64,000 bases of DNA. Origin: Acidithiobacillus sp. Lineage in GTDB: Bacteria > Pseudomonadota > Gammaproteobacteria > Acidithiobacillales > Acidithiobacillaceae. This document shows positions 1-11,104 of the stretch, piece after piece. A model generated the notes under the pieces. The model made no database searches. It saw only the letters and a list, made by a program, of their open reading frames with translations, and was not told where the DNA came from. Each line of letters begins with the position of its first letter. Within the stretch, counting starts at the first letter, position 1. The DNA is taken from the NCBI GenBank assembly GCA_027365525.1, contig DAHXMJ010000019.1, positions 1 to 64,000 of the forward strand, written 5' to 3'. The position numbers and the translations under genes were made by a program.

Positions 1-385
1 CCATAACGGAAGAAAGTTGTAGGCGGGCGCGAATGTGCTGGAGGAAGGCAACACGCTTCCCTCCCGGTTCCACCAGAAAAAATTTCTGGTCCGGCCGCGC
101 TGCCGCCAGCGGGATTCCTGGCAGGCCCGCCCCACTGCCCACATCTACCACAGCTCCGGCAGGGAGATACGGAAGAAAGGCCAGGCTGTCCAGAAGATGG
201 CGGCGGACCATCTCCAGTGGTTCTTCGACAGCCGTCAGGTTGTGCACCTTTCCCCAGCGCCACATTTCCGAGAGGTATACGAGGAGAGCCTCCCGCACAT
301 CCACTCCCACTTCCGCCAATTCCATCCTGGAAACGCCCTCCTCCAGGCATGCGCGGGCTTTGGCAACAGGGAAGGGTTCCAGCAA
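1..385 (-). CDS. rsmG: 16S rRNA (guanine-N7) methyltransferase RsmG, C-terminus off the window edge
   Basis: Minus-strand translation ...MELAEVGVDVREALLVYLSEMWRWGKVHNLTAVEEPLEMVRRHLLDSLAFLPYLPAGAVVDVGSGAGLPGIPLAAARPDQKFFLVEPGGKRVAFLQH...; follows mnmG. Start (TTG at 385) uncertain. Confidence 0.85.
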   Translation of the reverse strand, partial: MLEPFPVAKARACLEEGVSRMELAEVGVDVREALLVYLSEMWRWGKVHNLTAVEEPLEMVRRHLLDSLAFLPYLPAGAVVDVGSGAGLPGIPLAAARPDQKFFLVEPGGKRVAFLQHIRARLQLSSVM

Positions 386-388
386 GGT

Positions 389-2260
389 TCAGCCAGCCGC
401 CTGCCACTGGCGACGTTTCACGTGAATCATCAGCAGGGATACCGCTGCCGGGGTTACCCCCGGAATACGGCTGGCTTCGCCAACCGTAAGTGGCCGCTGG
501 CGGTCGAGACGCTGGCGGACTTCGGTGGACAGTCCGGCCATCTCCCCATAATCGAGATCGGGAGGAATCGCCCCATTTTCCCAGCGTATGCTCCGTACGA
601 CCTCTTCCTGCTGGCGTTGCACATAACCTTCGTATTTGCAGTCAGTCTCCAGCTGCCCGCTGATTCCGGGATCGGGTTCGGGCTCCCAGTCCAGCAGGCC
701 GGCCAGCCGGTCCCAGTCCAGCTCCGGGCGGCGCAGAAGCTCCCAAGCCGTACAGTCGCGGCGAAGCGGCTGTCCGGAAAGGTCGGCCAGCCGTCGGGCC
801 ACCTCGCTCCCAGGGTGGACACGCATTTCCTCGAGCCGCTTCCGGCCGGCATCCAGGGCGGCTGACTTTTGCCGGAAGTGCTGCCACCGCAGGTCGTCCA
901 CCAGCCCCAGCTCCCGTCCCCGCGGGGTAAGACGCCGGTCTGCATTGTCTTCGCGCAGCTGGAGACGGTATTCGGCACGGCTGGTAAACATGCGGTATGG
1001 CTCATCCAGACCGCGGGTTACCAGATCATCCACCATCACTCCCAGATAGGCCTCCTGCCGCCCCGGCCACCAGGGGCTGTCGTCACGGACCCAGAGCGCG
1101 GCATTGATTCCAGCCAGCAGGCCCTGGGCGGCAGCCTCCTCATAGCCGGTGGTACCATTGATCTGTCCGGCACAGAAAAGCCCGGGAAGAATCTGGCTCT
1201 GCAGGGCAGGGGTCAGTGCCCGAGGATCCAGGTAGTCGTATTCAATGGCATATCCGGGACGGAGCAGCACCGCGTTTTCCAGTCCCCCCATGCTGCGCAC
1301 CAGGGCTTCCTGGACCGGGAAGGGCAGGCTGGTAGAAATGCCGTTGGGATAGACCTCATGGGTATGCAGCCCCTCCGGTTCCAGAAAAATCTGGTGCGAT
1401 TCCCGGTGGGCGAAACGGACGATCTTGTCCTCGATGGACGGACAGTAACGCGGTCCCCTGGATTCGATGTGGCCACCATAAAGGGCCGACAGGTGGAGAT
1501 TGTCCGCAATGATCTGGTGGGTTTCCGCAGTGGTATGCGTTATGTGGCAGACCCTCTGGGGAGTGTCAATGCTGCGGGTCAGAAATGAAAACGCAGGTGC
1601 CGGATCGTCTCCGGGCTGCTCTTCCAGAACCCCGTAGCGGATGCTGCGCCCGTCAATTCTGGGGGGGGTCCCCGTTTTCAGGCGTGCTACCGGAAATCCC
1701 ATGGCACGCAGCCGTTCTGCAAGGGCGTTGGCCGGAGCATCTCCGGCCCGGCCCGCAGGGTAGCTCTGGCTGCCAATGTGAATCCGTCCAGCCAGGAAAG
1801 TTCCGGTCGTCAGGATGACGGCCTGCGCAGCAATCTCCTGCCCTGTCTCCAGCCGTACCCCGGCAACCCGTCCGTCCTGGACCAGCAGATCCCCGACACT
1901 GCCCTGGAACAGGGCCAGATCCGGCAGTTCTTCCAGCATCTGCCGGATCGTCTGGCGGTACAGCATCCGGTCGGCCTGGGCACGGGTGGCACGGACGGCA
2001 GGCCCCTTGCTGGCATTCAGGATACGGAACTGGATTCCAGCAAGGTCAGTAGCCCGGGCCATAATCCCGCCAAGGGCATCGATTTCCTTGACCAGGTGGC
2101 CTTTTCCAATACCGCCAATGGCCGGATTGCAGGACATCTGTCCAATGGTGTCAAGATTCTGGGTCAGCAGCAGGCAGCGCGTACCCGACCGCGCCACGGC
2201 CGCAGCCGCCTCGATTCCGGCATGTCCTCCGCCCACCACGATGATTTTGGCCTGTTCCAT
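389..2260 (-). CDS. mnmG: tRNA uridine-5-carboxymethylaminomethyl modification enzyme MnmG (GidA)
   Basis: [65 protein letters not shown]; start chosen at MEQAK inside the longer ORF. Confidence 0.97.
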   Translation of the reverse strand: MEQAKIIVVGGGHAGIEAAAAVARSGTRCLLLTQNLDTIGQMSCNPAIGGIGKGHLVKEIDALGGIMARATDLAGIQFRILNASKGPAVRATRAQADRMLYRQTIRQMLEELPDLALFQGSVGDLLVQDGRVAGVRLETGQEIAAQAVILTTGTFLAGRIHIGSQSYPAGRAGDAPANALAERLRAMGFPVARLKTGTPPRIDGRSIRYGVLEEQPGDDPAPAFSFLTRSIDTPQRVCHITHTTAETHQIIADNLHLSALYGGHIESRGPRYCPSIEDKIVRFAHRESHQIFLEPEGLHTHEVYPNGISTSLPFPVQEALVRSMGGLENAVLLRPGYAIEYDYLDPRALTPALQSQILPGLFCAGQINGTTGYEEAAAQGLLAGINAALWVRDDSPWWPGRQEAYLGVMVDDLVTRGLDEPYRMFTSRAEYRLQLREDNADRRLTPRGRELGLVDDLRWQHFRQKSAALDAGRKRLEEMRVHPGSEVARRLADLSGQPLRRDCTAWELLRRPELDWDRLAGLLDWEPEPDPGISGQLETDCKYEGYVQRQQEEVVRSIRWENGAIPPDLDYGEMAGLSTEVRQRLDRQRPLTVGEASRIPGVTPAAVSLLMIHVKRRQWQAAG

Positions 2261-2266
2261 AACCAA

Positions 2267-2295
2267 ATTATCCGGATGCGGACGCCACTCCGCAA
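2267..2295 (-). promoter_or_regulatory. Candidate sigma70 promoter TTGCGG-N17-GATAAT for mnmG
   Basis: -35 at 2295..2290 and -10 at 2272..2267 (minus strand); predicted TSS about 7 nt downstream falls on the mnmG ATG. Confidence 0.4.
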
Positions 2296-2406
2296 TGCCC
2301 TGCGTTCCCGGCCAGGCAGCGGGGAGAATGCTTCCTCCCGGAACGGGCGGCAGTACACGGGCGCAGGGCATCTGTGCCCGCTACCGGAAGATGGGCAGGG
2401 ATTCTT

Positions 2407-2952
2407 TCAGCGCTCGTGGCGGATGCGCGGGAGCAGCTCTGCCAGGTTGCAGGGCCGGTGCCGGATGTCCAGCTGGGGAATAATGATCTGGACCAGACCG
2501 AGACGCACTGCCCCGGTAGAGCCAGGCAGCAGAAAAACAACCGTTCCCGAGCAGATGGCGGCATCCGCCCGGGACTGGATCGTACTTGTACCAATCTCGG
2601 CGTAGGACAGGGCGCGGAACAGCTCGCCAAAACCCGGTATGGTGCGGGTCACAAGGGGAGCCATGGCTTCTGGACTGACATCCCGGCCAGTCAGTCCTGT
2701 TCCTCCCGTTACCACTATCACGTCTACCCGGACATCGTCGATCCAGCGCTGCATCTGGTCCCGCAGCCGCTCCCGGGAATCGGGAAGAATCGTCCTTTCA
2801 ACAATGTCGTGTCCGGCTTCCGCCAGCAGCTGCTGGGCCAGATCTCCTGACCGGTCCGTTTGCAGGGTACGGGTATCGGACGATGTAAGAATGGCAATGC
2901 CGAGGGCCAGGAATTCCACGCCGGCCTTTTCTTCAGACATGGGAGACTCCAT
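2407..2952 (-). CDS. moaB: Molybdenum cofactor biosynthesis protein MoaB
   Basis: [76 protein letters not shown]. Confidence 0.9.
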   Translation of the reverse strand: MESPMSEEKAGVEFLALGIAILTSSDTRTLQTDRSGDLAQQLLAEAGHDIVERTILPDSRERLRDQMQRWIDDVRVDVIVVTGGTGLTGRDVSPEAMAPLVTRTIPGFGELFRALSYAEIGTSTIQSRADAAICSGTVVFLLPGSTGAVRLGLVQIIIPQLDIRHRPCNLAELLPRIRHER

Positions 2953-2984
2953 GACCAGGGAACCTGCCGGCTCCGGCCGGCATG

Positions 2985-4388
2985 TCAGCTGTACTCCGCA
3001 TCATCACCCGCCCTGCGCTCACTGCGCAGCGCAATGTTCAGACTTTTGAGCTTGCGGTAAAGATGGGTGCGCTCAAGACCGGCCACTTCTGCGGTTCGGG
3101 CAATGTTCCAGTCATTTCTGGCCAGGTGGTACTCAAGAAATGCCCGCTCGAAGCGTTCTCTGGCCCGCTTCAGGGTTCCACCGAAATCTTCGCCCGTGGC
3201 AGAAACCGTAGGGGCAAGCCGCTGATTCAGGCCCAGTACCCCCTCAATTTCCTCGGCTGTCACCTCGGGCCCCTCTGCGAGAATCAGCAGGCGTTCCACA
3301 AGGTTCTGCAGCTCCCGGATATTGCCCGGCCAGGGATAGTGGCGGAGCACATCAAGGGCTTCCGGCTGGAAAAGACGCGGGGGGAAACCGTCCCGCCGCG
3401 CATAAAAGCCCATGAATTCCTCTACCAGCACAGGAATGTCGCCACTCCGCTGTGATAGTGTGGGCACGCGCAGCGGGAGGGCATTGAGCCGGTAAAACAG
3501 GTCCTGGCGGAACTGGCCTCCGGCCACGGCCTGCTGCAGATCCTGGGCACTTCCGGCTATCACCCGGACATCCACGGGAACCGGCGCAGCCCCGCCCACC
3601 CGCATGATGCGCCGTTCCTGCAGGGCAGAAACGAGCCGGGCCTGGCTTTCCTGGTCCATATCCCCAATTTCGTCGATAAACAGTGTACCGCCATGCGCCA
3701 TTTCCAGGCGCCCGCGCAGTATGCTGCCTCCCCCCTGCTCCGAACCAAAAAGTTCGACCGCCACGTTGGGCCGGGCAATAGCAGCAGCGCGCAAATCTAT
3801 AAACGGCCCGGCAGCGCGGCGGCTCTGGCTGTGCAGGTAACGCGCGGCCACTTCCTTCCCGGTCCCGGGCTCACCCAGCAGAAGCGCCCAGGAATCCACG
3901 GATGCAATACGGCCCAGCTGCCCGCGGAACTGCCGGATCGCCGGACTCTCTCCACTGGGGCGGTCCACAAGACCCGCCTGCTCCCGGAGCTGCCGGTTCT
4001 CGCGCTGCAGGCGGCTGGCTTCCAGTGCATGGGCAACTGCAAGCAGCGTCTTGTCCAGGGAAAGCGGCTTCTCGATAAAATCGTAGGCACCCAGCTTGGT
4101 GGCCTGTACAGCTGTTTCAATGGTCCCATGGCCCGACATCATGACAACCGGCTGTTCCAGGCCATGGCCGGTGAGGCGGCGGAGAAACGATAGCCCATCC
4201 TCGCCAGGCATCCAGATATCTAGCAGGAGGAGATCGAAGGCCGTTTCCCGCATCATCACGTCTGCCACTTCGGTACTGGCGGCACTCTGCACACGGTATC
4301 CCTCGTCAGCCAGGATCTCGGCCAGGGTAGTGCAGATATCCGGCTCATCGTCTACCACCAGGATCTTCAAGCCCAACGATTCCATCAC
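2985..4388 (-). CDS. ntrX: Sigma54-dependent response regulator, NtrX-like
   Basis: Receiver domain [26 protein letters not shown]+ [16 protein letters not shown]-terminal Fis-type HTH; paired with an NtrY-like kinase. Confidence 0.85.
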   Translation of the reverse strand: MMESLGLKILVVDDEPDICTTLAEILADEGYRVQSAASTEVADVMMRETAFDLLLLDIWMPGEDGLSFLRRLTGHGLEQPVVMMSGHGTIETAVQATKLGAYDFIEKPLSLDKTLLAVAHALEASRLQRENRQLREQAGLVDRPSGESPAIRQFRGQLGRIASVDSWALLLGEPGTGKEVAARYLHSQSRRAAGPFIDLRAAAIARPNVAVELFGSEQGGGSILRGRLEMAHGGTLFIDEIGDMDQESQARLVSALQERRIMRVGGAAPVPVDVRVIAGSAQDLQQAVAGGQFRQDLFYRLNALPLRVPTLSQRSGDIPVLVEEFMGFYARRDGFPPRLFQPEALDVLRHYPWPGNIRELQNLVERLLILAEGPEVTAEEIEGVLGLNQRLAPTVSATGEDFGGTLKRARERFERAFLEYHLARNDWNIARTAEVAGLERTHLYRKLKSLNIALRSERRAGDDAEYS

Positions 4389-6646
4389 TGTCCCTCCGAT
4401 TCAGCCCTGGGCAGGGGAAAACGCATCAGGATCCGGGCACCCCCTCCCGGACCCTGGTTTCCGGCAAGGATCTCGCCTCCATGTTCTTCCACGATGCGCC
4501 GCACAATCGCCAGCCCGAGGCCAGAGCCCCGGGGCTTGCTGGTCACATAGGGCTCAAAAACCCGACTGAGCATATCTGGTGGAAATCCCGGTCCATCATC
4601 AGCCACTGACCATTCTAGCATTGCTGTACCGCTCTCCTGCGTCAAGCCGGTGGTGATAACGACGTGGTGCTGCGCCTTTCCGTCCACGGTCTGGTGCAGC
4701 GCATCCAGGGCATTGCGCAGCAGGTTGTTCAGAATCTGCCGGAGCCGGTTGGCGTCCGCAAACAGCGTCGGCAGGTCTGGCTGCAGCCGGCAGACGATTT
4801 CCACATTCCCCCCCTGGCCCTGGTACAGCTCTGTTACATCCTGGACCAGCGCATTGAGATCAAGGGAATGGAGTTCCAGCACCGGACTGCGCGCATATTC
4901 AGAAAAGGCGTCTACGAGTACGCGCAGGGCATCCACCTGGTTGATGATGGTTTTGGTTGCGCGGTCGAGAGCCTCTCCTTCTCCTCCCAGCCGTTCCAGA
5001 TATTTGCGGCGGAGACGCTCGGCGGACAGCTGGATCGGCGTAAGGGGGTTCTTGATCTCGTGGGCAAGACGTCTCGCTACCTCGCCCCAGGCCGCGCTGC
5101 GCTGGGCAGCCACAAGGGGGGAGATGTCATCAAAAACCAGGACAAACCCCCGCCCACCATTTTCTTCCACAAAGGGGGCCCCATGGAGAATAAGGGTCTG
5201 CACCCCATCCCCGCGCTCCAGCTGCAGTTCCTTCTGCATTTCCTGCCGCGGCTGCTGTATCCAGTCCCGCACCTGGCGCCAGAAAGGCTCAAGCCGTGAA
5301 TCCGCAACCCTCGCATCAAATGCCTTTCCCTCACTCTCACCGAGACGGAGGATCAGCCTGGCCGCCGCATTGACTTCAGTCATCTGACCATCGGCATCAA
5401 AAATCAGGATCCCGCTCGAAATCTGTGCCAGGATGGTTTCGAGATAGAGGCGCCGCTGCTCCGCCTCCTCTTGGGCAGCCGCTGCCAGGGATTTTGCTCT
5501 TGCCAGCTGGCGCGTCATGTTATTGAAGGAATGGAGCAGAACCCCCAGCTCGTCATGGCTGGCCACGGTCTGCAGGGGGATGAACTCTCCCCGGGCCACG
5601 GCCTGGGTGCCTGCTGCCAGCCGGGCAATTGGCTCGGTCAGCCGGTGTGCCAGCAGCAGACCGATCCAGAGAGCGGACAGTACGGTCAGCAGCAGGGCAA
5701 CCGCCAGGCTCAGCTGGAATGCCGTTTTCATGGGTTCCCGCAGCAGCGTGAGCTGCTTGTAGCGCGTATAGGCCACCTGCACCGACTGGGCTGCGCGACT
5801 GAACTGTTGCGGTATCAGCTGTTCCACATACAGCATGCGGTTGCTGGCACCCAGCGACGGCGACATGACCGGCACGAGGGCGCGGACCACCATCCGTCCG
5901 GTCGGACCGGTAAAGACCTTTACACTTGGGCGGCTGCCCGACATTCCGAGAATCTGCCGCTGTGGGAGATGCGGCACCAGCTTCAGGCTGTCGCTGCTCG
6001 TCGCAATAATCCGGTTGGAGGCCGAGAAGAGGGTAACACTGCTCAGGTGAAACTGGTCCCGCATCTGTATAACCGTAAGCACGGCGCTGCTGTCGCTGGC
6101 GCCCACAAGATCCTGGGCAATGCTTTCCGCAGACAGCAGCGTGGAACTGCGGTAACGGTCAATGCCGGTCCTCGCCACATCTAGCGCCTGGTCCAGCGCC
6201 CCCTGCACCGCGCTGCTAAACCACGAATCGATCCCCTGGTTCAGGTATCGCCACGAAAAGGCAAACACCACAGAGGCCGGGATGAGGCTCAGAACCGTGA
6301 TAATCACCACGATCCGGGTGGCCAGCTGGCTGCCGACCTCTCCCCGGCGCAGGCGGAGCACCAGACCTGCCACAGACAGCAGAACCAGGGCCAGGAGCGC
6401 GAGAACAATCCCGGCCGACGCGAGGAGCATGGGCACAAAAAAGCGGCTCGTGGGTCCGCCGGCACTGCTGAAAAAGGTAAAAACGAGAAAAGCCAGCACC
6501 GCCAGCACCAGCCCTGCCGCCCACCAACGTGGTGCAAGGCGGTGCGGGTATCTTTCCCCTCCGGAACGCAGGTCCCTCAGCCAGCGCCGAACCGGTGAAC
6601 GGCCGGGCTGGCGTTCCGCAGGTCTACCCGGCTCAGTTCCCATCAT
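4385..6646 (-). CDS. ntrY: Membrane sensor histidine kinase, NtrY-like
   Basis: N-terminal TM segments, HAMP, PAS, HisKA (RRLAHEIKNPLTPIQLSAERLRRKY), HATPase_c (ADDGPGFPPDMLSRVFEPYVTSKPRGSGLGLAIVRRIVEEHGG). Confidence 0.85.
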   Translation of the reverse strand: MMGTEPGRPAERQPGRSPVRRWLRDLRSGGERYPHRLAPRWWAAGLVLAVLAFLVFTFFSSAGGPTSRFFVPMLLASAGIVLALLALVLLSVAGLVLRLRRGEVGSQLATRIVVIITVLSLIPASVVFAFSWRYLNQGIDSWFSSAVQGALDQALDVARTGIDRYRSSTLLSAESIAQDLVGASDSSAVLTVIQMRDQFHLSSVTLFSASNRIIATSSDSLKLVPHLPQRQILGMSGSRPSVKVFTGPTGRMVVRALVPVMSPSLGASNRMLYVEQLIPQQFSRAAQSVQVAYTRYKQLTLLREPMKTAFQLSLAVALLLTVLSALWIGLLLAHRLTEPIARLAAGTQAVARGEFIPLQTVASHDELGVLLHSFNNMTRQLARAKSLAAAAQEEAEQRRLYLETILAQISSGILIFDADGQMTEVNAAARLILRLGESEGKAFDARVADSRLEPFWRQVRDWIQQPRQEMQKELQLERGDGVQTLILHGAPFVEENGGRGFVLVFDDISPLVAAQRSAAWGEVARRLAHEIKNPLTPIQLSAERLRRKYLERLGGEGEALDRATKTIINQVDALRVLVDAFSEYARSPVLELHSLDLNALVQDVTELYQGQGGNVEIVCRLQPDLPTLFADANRLRQILNNLLRNALDALHQTVDGKAQHHVVITTGLTQESGTAMLEWSVADDGPGFPPDMLSRVFEPYVTSKPRGSGLGLAIVRRIVEEHGGEILAGNQGPGGGARILMRFPLPRAESEGQ

Positions 6647-6649
6647 GTT

Positions 6650-7942
6650 TCACGTGAAACCCCGGTGCGGCGGGGCCAGCTTCTCCAGCAGGGCATAAAA
6701 AAACCCATCCATTCCTGCCTCTCCAGGAAGCCTCTGGCCACAGCGCGGATCTTCCACCACCCGGGCATCCGGATGGCGATCCAGAAAGGCGTCAATCTGG
6801 AGGCCATTCTCCTCCGGGAGCACGGAGCAGGTGCAGTACAGGAGACGGCCGCCGGGGCGAAGCAGCGGCCACAGCCCCTCCAGAAGCCGCTGCTGCTCAG
6901 CAGTGGCGGCCAGAAGGTCGCTTTCCCTGCGCCGGAGGAGAATGTCCGGATGCCGTCGGATGACCCCGGTAGCCGTGCAGGGGGCATCCAGAAGAATGCC
7001 GTCAAAGGGAAGACCGTCCCACCAGCTTCCAGCCGGCACGGCATCGGTGGCATGGCACTCCGCCTCCAGGCCAAGACGGGCCAAGGACTCCCGGACCCGC
7101 TGGAGACGCCCTGGCGAACGGTCCAGGGCCACCACATGACCGGCTCCCAAAGCGAGCAGGTGCGCGGTCTTCCCACCGGGCGCGGCACACGCATCCAGAA
7201 TGCGCTCACCTTTTCCCGGGGCCAGAATTTCGGCGGCCAGCTGCGCAGCACCGTCCTGGACCGTGACCCAGCCCTCCTCCCATCCCGGGAGATTCCGGAC
7301 CGGAAGACTCTTGCCCAGCCTCAGGGCATGGGGCAGAAACGGGTGGGTACCAGACGCAATGCCCCGCGCCTCCAGAAGCCCAGAGTATACGGAAACCTCC
7401 ACATGGGGACTCACTCGCAGCCAGAGCGGGGGTTCCGCCAGGTTGGCGCAGACAATTTCCTCCCAGCGCTCCGGATAGGCGGCCTGGAGGCGCCGGAAAA
7501 GCCAGGCTGGGTGGCCACGCCCGGAATCCTGCAGCGCTCCCTCCAGGGCCTCGCGTTCCCGGAGATACCTGCGAAGCACCCCGTTGACCACCGGGCTGGC
7601 CCAGGGCTTCCCCAGGGTCCGGCAGGATTCCACCCAGTCGTTGACGACGGCATGGGCAGGCCGCTGCCCATGCCGCAGCTCGCAGAGGGCCAGAACCAGC
7701 AGGGCGGAAAGGTCCGCATCGGCACCTTTCCATGGCCTGCGCAGCAGGCGGGATGCAATGTCCTGCAGCAGCAAGGCTTCCCGCAGGGCCGTACTGAGGA
7801 GCCACTGCAGGGCAGCGCGCTGGCTTCCTTCCAGACCGGCAGAGGCCAGCTGCAGTTCCAGTTTTCCCCTTTTCAGAAGCACCGGATAGGCAGCGATAGC
7901 CGCAAGACGCATGGCCACGGCATCCTGGAGTTTGGGGGTCAA
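6650..7942 (-). CDS. rsmB: 16S rRNA (cytosine967-C5) methyltransferase RsmB
   Basis: GERILDACAAPGGKTAHLLALGAGHVVALDRSPGRL plus NusB-like N-terminus; order def-fmt-rsmB. Confidence 0.93.
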   Translation of the reverse strand: MTPKLQDAVAMRLAAIAAYPVLLKRGKLELQLASAGLEGSQRAALQWLLSTALREALLLQDIASRLLRRPWKGADADLSALLVLALCELRHGQRPAHAVVNDWVESCRTLGKPWASPVVNGVLRRYLREREALEGALQDSGRGHPAWLFRRLQAAYPERWEEIVCANLAEPPLWLRVSPHVEVSVYSGLLEARGIASGTHPFLPHALRLGKSLPVRNLPGWEEGWVTVQDGAAQLAAEILAPGKGERILDACAAPGGKTAHLLALGAGHVVALDRSPGRLQRVRESLARLGLEAECHATDAVPAGSWWDGLPFDGILLDAPCTATGVIRRHPDILLRRRESDLLAATAEQQRLLEGLWPLLRPGGRLLYCTCSVLPEENGLQIDAFLDRHPDARVVEDPRCGQRLPGEAGMDGFFYALLEKLAPPHRGFT

Positions 7943-8874
7943 CCGAAGGTCTCTCCGACGGTGGGCCGGTAACCACGCAGGAACTCGGACCCCGTGATTT
8001 TCGCCTTCCCGGCCGGCTGTACAAGGAGCAGGACCAGGCTGCCCTCACCACAGGCGACCACGGGGCCCTCCGGATCCAGCGCGACCATGGTCCCCGGATC
8101 ACCGCACCGGCGGTCCACCCTGGCCTCCCAGATGCGCAGCGGCTGCTCCCGAAACTGCGTATGGGCCACAGGATAGGGATTGTAGGCGCGGACCAGGCGG
8201 CCGGCACTTTCTGCCGGCCGCCGCCAGTCCATCCGGGCCTCATCCTTGCTCAGCTTCATAGCATAGGTAGCCAGGGCGTGCTCCTGGGGTTCAGGCACCA
8301 GCGCGCCCTCCCAGAGCCGGTCCAAGGCTTCCCGCAACGCTTCTGCGCCCAGCCCGGCCAGCCGGTCATGCAGGGATCCGGCCGTATCCACGGACAGAAT
8401 GGGGGTCCGCCTGCGCCAGAGAACCGGCCCGCAGTCCAGTCCAGCCTCCATCTGCATGATACAGATGCCAGTCTCGGCGTCGCCAGCTGCCAGTGATCTG
8501 GCAATGGGTGCCGCACCACGCCAGAGAGGCAGAAGACTCGCATGGACATTAACCGCCCCCAGTCGGGGTACCTCCAGCAGGGACTGCGGCAGGATCTGGC
8601 CATACGCCACCACAACCAGCAGGTCCGGACGCAGGTCGCGGAGCCAGGCAAGGGTCTCTGGATCCCGTGCCGACTGGGGCTGTATCAGCGGAATCCGCGC
8701 CGACTCGGCCACCTGCTTGACTGGGCTGGCTTGGAGTTTGCGTCCGCGGCCAGACGGCCGGTCGGGCTGGGTGATGACACCAACCACCACTTCCGGCCCT
8801 CCCAGCAGCCGTTCGAGAACGGCACGGGCAAAATCGGGAGTTCCGGCAAAAACGACACGCCGGGAATCAGCCAT
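7939..8874 (-). CDS. fmt: Methionyl-tRNA formyltransferase
   Basis: [67 protein letters not shown]. Confidence 0.97.
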   Translation of the reverse strand: MADSRRVVFAGTPDFARAVLERLLGGPEVVVGVITQPDRPSGRGRKLQASPVKQVAESARIPLIQPQSARDPETLAWLRDLRPDLLVVVAYGQILPQSLLEVPRLGAVNVHASLLPLWRGAAPIARSLAAGDAETGICIMQMEAGLDCGPVLWRRRTPILSVDTAGSLHDRLAGLGAEALREALDRLWEGALVPEPQEHALATYAMKLSKDEARMDWRRPAESAGRLVRAYNPYPVAHTQFREQPLRIWEARVDRRCGDPGTMVALDPEGPVVACGEGSLVLLLVQPAGKAKITGSEFLRGYRPTVGETFG

Positions 8875-9370
8875 GATGCCGGAGCCGTTTTTCTGCTTTC
8901 CTCCGGATCACGCTCCGCCGGAGCCGCGAAAGATAATCCACGAACAGGGTGCCGTTGAGATGGTCAATTTCATGCTGCAGGCAGACAGCCAGCAGTCCAT
9001 CTGCCTCCATCTCCAGGAGGCGGCCATCCAGACCCAGGGCCCGTACGGTAACCTTTTCCGCCCGGCGCACGGTGTCCAGTACTCCAGGTACGGAAAGACA
9101 CCCCTCCTGCATCTCTTCTTCGCCACTGTGGGCAATGATTTCCGGATTTACCAGGGTAAGCAGCTCGTTGCGTGCATCGGAAACATCCACCACGATCAGC
9201 CGCTGGCCAGACGCCACCTGGGGAGCAGCCAGACCGATGCCAGGCGCATCGTACATGGTCTCTGCCATATCGTCGGCCAGGCGCAGGGTTTCCCGATCCA
9301 CCCTTGCGACCGGAATGGCCACGTCCTTGAGTCGTGGATCCGGGTATTCGAGGATTTTCAGCAAAGCCAT
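8867..9370 (-). CDS. def: Peptide deformylase
   Basis: [35 protein letters not shown] motifs. Confidence 0.97.
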   Translation of the reverse strand: MALLKILEYPDPRLKDVAIPVARVDRETLRLADDMAETMYDAPGIGLAAPQVASGQRLIVVDVSDARNELLTLVNPEIIAHSGEEEMQEGCLSVPGVLDTVRRAEKVTVRALGLDGRLLEMEADGLLAVCLQHEIDHLNGTLFVDYLSRLRRSVIRRKAEKRLRHHG

Positions 9371-9444
9371 GATGGCACCGTTACGGATTCTCGCAAAAAT
9401 CCTATCTTGGACTAATACTATGGTCTGCGGAAGTCCACAGGAGA

Positions 9445-10509
9445 ATGCTCATGCCCAAACACTCACGGTCCCTGGCCCTCTGTCTGGCCATCGGCCTAGG
9501 AGCCCTGGCACCCGTTCCGGCCCTGGCATACCCCGGGAGCGGCAGTATCCGGACCGGGGAAACATATGTGGTTCGACCGGGGGATACGCTCTGGGGCATT
9601 GCAGCCCACTTTCTCCGCAATCCCTGGGCATGGCCCAGAATCTGGGGCCACAATCCCCAGATCCGGAATCCCAACCTCATCTATCCCGGAGACCGGATCG
9701 TACTTACCCTGTCGGCCAGCGGCCAGCCCAACCTGCACGTTCACGTTGTGGAAATCCGCCCCGGGATGGGCGTGCAGCCCATCCCGAGCTATCATACCGG
9801 CATTATCATGCCTTTTCTGGGCAGCCCCGGGGTCACGCCCAGCAGAAAGGCCTACGACGCCCTCCCACATCTTGCAGCCGCGCCGGAACACCGGCTCGCC
9901 TATGCTGCCGGTAACGAGGTGTACGCCAGCGGCATAGGCAGAACCCCCCGCGGAACGCGGTTCAGCATTGTCCGCCTGGGCAGCGTGCTAAAGCGCCCGG
10001 GCAGCCCACGCGGGCTTGGGTACACCCTGGAGCAGCTTGGAACCGCAGAGCTTGTGCATGGGGGTCCCCACCCGATGCTCCGGATCCTGGCCTCACGGCG
10101 GGAAATCCACCTTGGGGACCGGCTGGAACCCCTGCCAGAGGCGACGGTACCGCACTTCTTTCCGGATGCTCCAGCCCATGCGGTCTCCGGGCAGATTATC
10201 GCGAGGATGAGCTCCTATCCCGAGATGATGACCGGCCAGGTTGTGGTTGTGGACCAGGGGAAAAATGCTGGCCTTGCGCCTGGCAACGTGCTGGAAATTT
10301 TCAGCCATCCCCGCCCCGCCCTGGATCCCGCAACCGGAAAGCCCTATGACATTCCGCCGCAAAAAACTGGCCTGCTGATGGTATTCCGTGTTTTCCCCAG
10401 GGTGTCCTATGGCGTTATCACGGCCGCAACGCGGGGGATCGTCGTGGGAGACGCCGTGCGGAACCCGGCAGGCCATGACGCCCACTTCAAGGATACGACC
10501 GCGCCCTGA
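9445..10509 (+). CDS. Secreted LysM-domain protein
   Basis: Signal peptide then [47 protein letters not shown]. Confidence 0.9.
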   Translation: MLMPKHSRSLALCLAIGLGALAPVPALAYPGSGSIRTGETYVVRPGDTLWGIAAHFLRNPWAWPRIWGHNPQIRNPNLIYPGDRIVLTLSASGQPNLHVHVVEIRPGMGVQPIPSYHTGIIMPFLGSPGVTPSRKAYDALPHLAAAPEHRLAYAAGNEVYASGIGRTPRGTRFSIVRLGSVLKRPGSPRGLGYTLEQLGTAELVHGGPHPMLRILASRREIHLGDRLEPLPEATVPHFFPDAPAHAVSGQIIARMSSYPEMMTGQVVVVDQGKNAGLAPGNVLEIFSHPRPALDPATGKPYDIPPQKTGLLMVFRVFPRVSYGVITAATRGIVVGDAVRNPAGHDAHFKDTTAP

Positions 10510-10522
10510 GTTCCCCAGCCGG

Positions 10523-10661
10523 AGGTTCCTGCCCGTGCGGACGGATTGACGCTGCTTCCGCTTTCCGCCATCCTCTAGGCCATGAAAATGCACGGGCATG
10601 CTGCTCCTCCCTGTCCAGGAAGGCCTTCAGGGCCCCCTGGAACCTGCGCCTAGGGGGCCCT
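10523..10661 (+). promoter_or_regulatory. Structured leader of smg; hairpin occluding the Shine-Dalgarno region
   Basis: Perfect 10+10 inverted repeat AGGGCCCCCT (10629-10638)/AGGGGGCCCT (10652-10661) directly abutting the ATG at 10662; IR TGCCCGTGC (10530-10538)/GCACGGGCA (10590-10598); hairpin loop GGAACCT (10639-10645) complementary to AGGTTCC (10523-10529). Confidence 0.45.
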
Positions 10662-11099
10662 ATGGAAGACGTCATCGACATAATCGCCTACCTCCTGGAC
10701 CATCTGGACGACGAGGACGATGTCGAGATCGAGGACCAGCTTCGTGCCGTGGGATATCCCGAAGAAGGTATCCAGCGGGCTCTGGACTGGATGGATGGTT
10801 TTGACCTCGAAACCGGCAGGGAAACCAGCGGCGCGGCACTGCGCAGCTATCACCCCATGGAAACCCGCCATCTTTCCGTGGCCACCCGCGGGCAGCTCCA
10901 GGAATGGGAGCGTCTTGGCGTAATCAGCAGCAGCGTCCGGGAACGCATCATTGACCGCCTGCTTGCCCTGGAGATGGACGAGACGGACCTCGAAACACTC
11001 GACTGGGTAGCTTTTCTAGTTATGGCCAATGAAAGTGGTCCTGAAGCGTGCTGGGTGGACCAGCTACTTAGCGCGGACGGCCACCGCATCCTGCACTGA
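10662..11099 (+). CDS. smg: Smg family protein (DUF494)
   Basis: MEDVIDIIAYLLDHLDDEDDVEIEDQLRAVGYPEEGIQRALDWMDGF; directly upstream of topA. Confidence 0.88.
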   Translation: MEDVIDIIAYLLDHLDDEDDVEIEDQLRAVGYPEEGIQRALDWMDGFDLETGRETSGAALRSYHPMETRHLSVATRGQLQEWERLGVISSSVRERIIDRLLALEMDETDLETLDWVAFLVMANESGPEACWVDQLLSADGHRILH

Positions 11100-11104
11100 T
11101 TCCC

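Noticed and set aside
10501-10661. Possible SRP (4.5S) RNA on the minus strand (GGAAGCAGC string near 10549)
   Set aside because: The flanking sequence does not form the conserved GGTC-AGG-TCC-GGAA-GGA-AGCA-GCC helix; the resemblance is limited to one short string.
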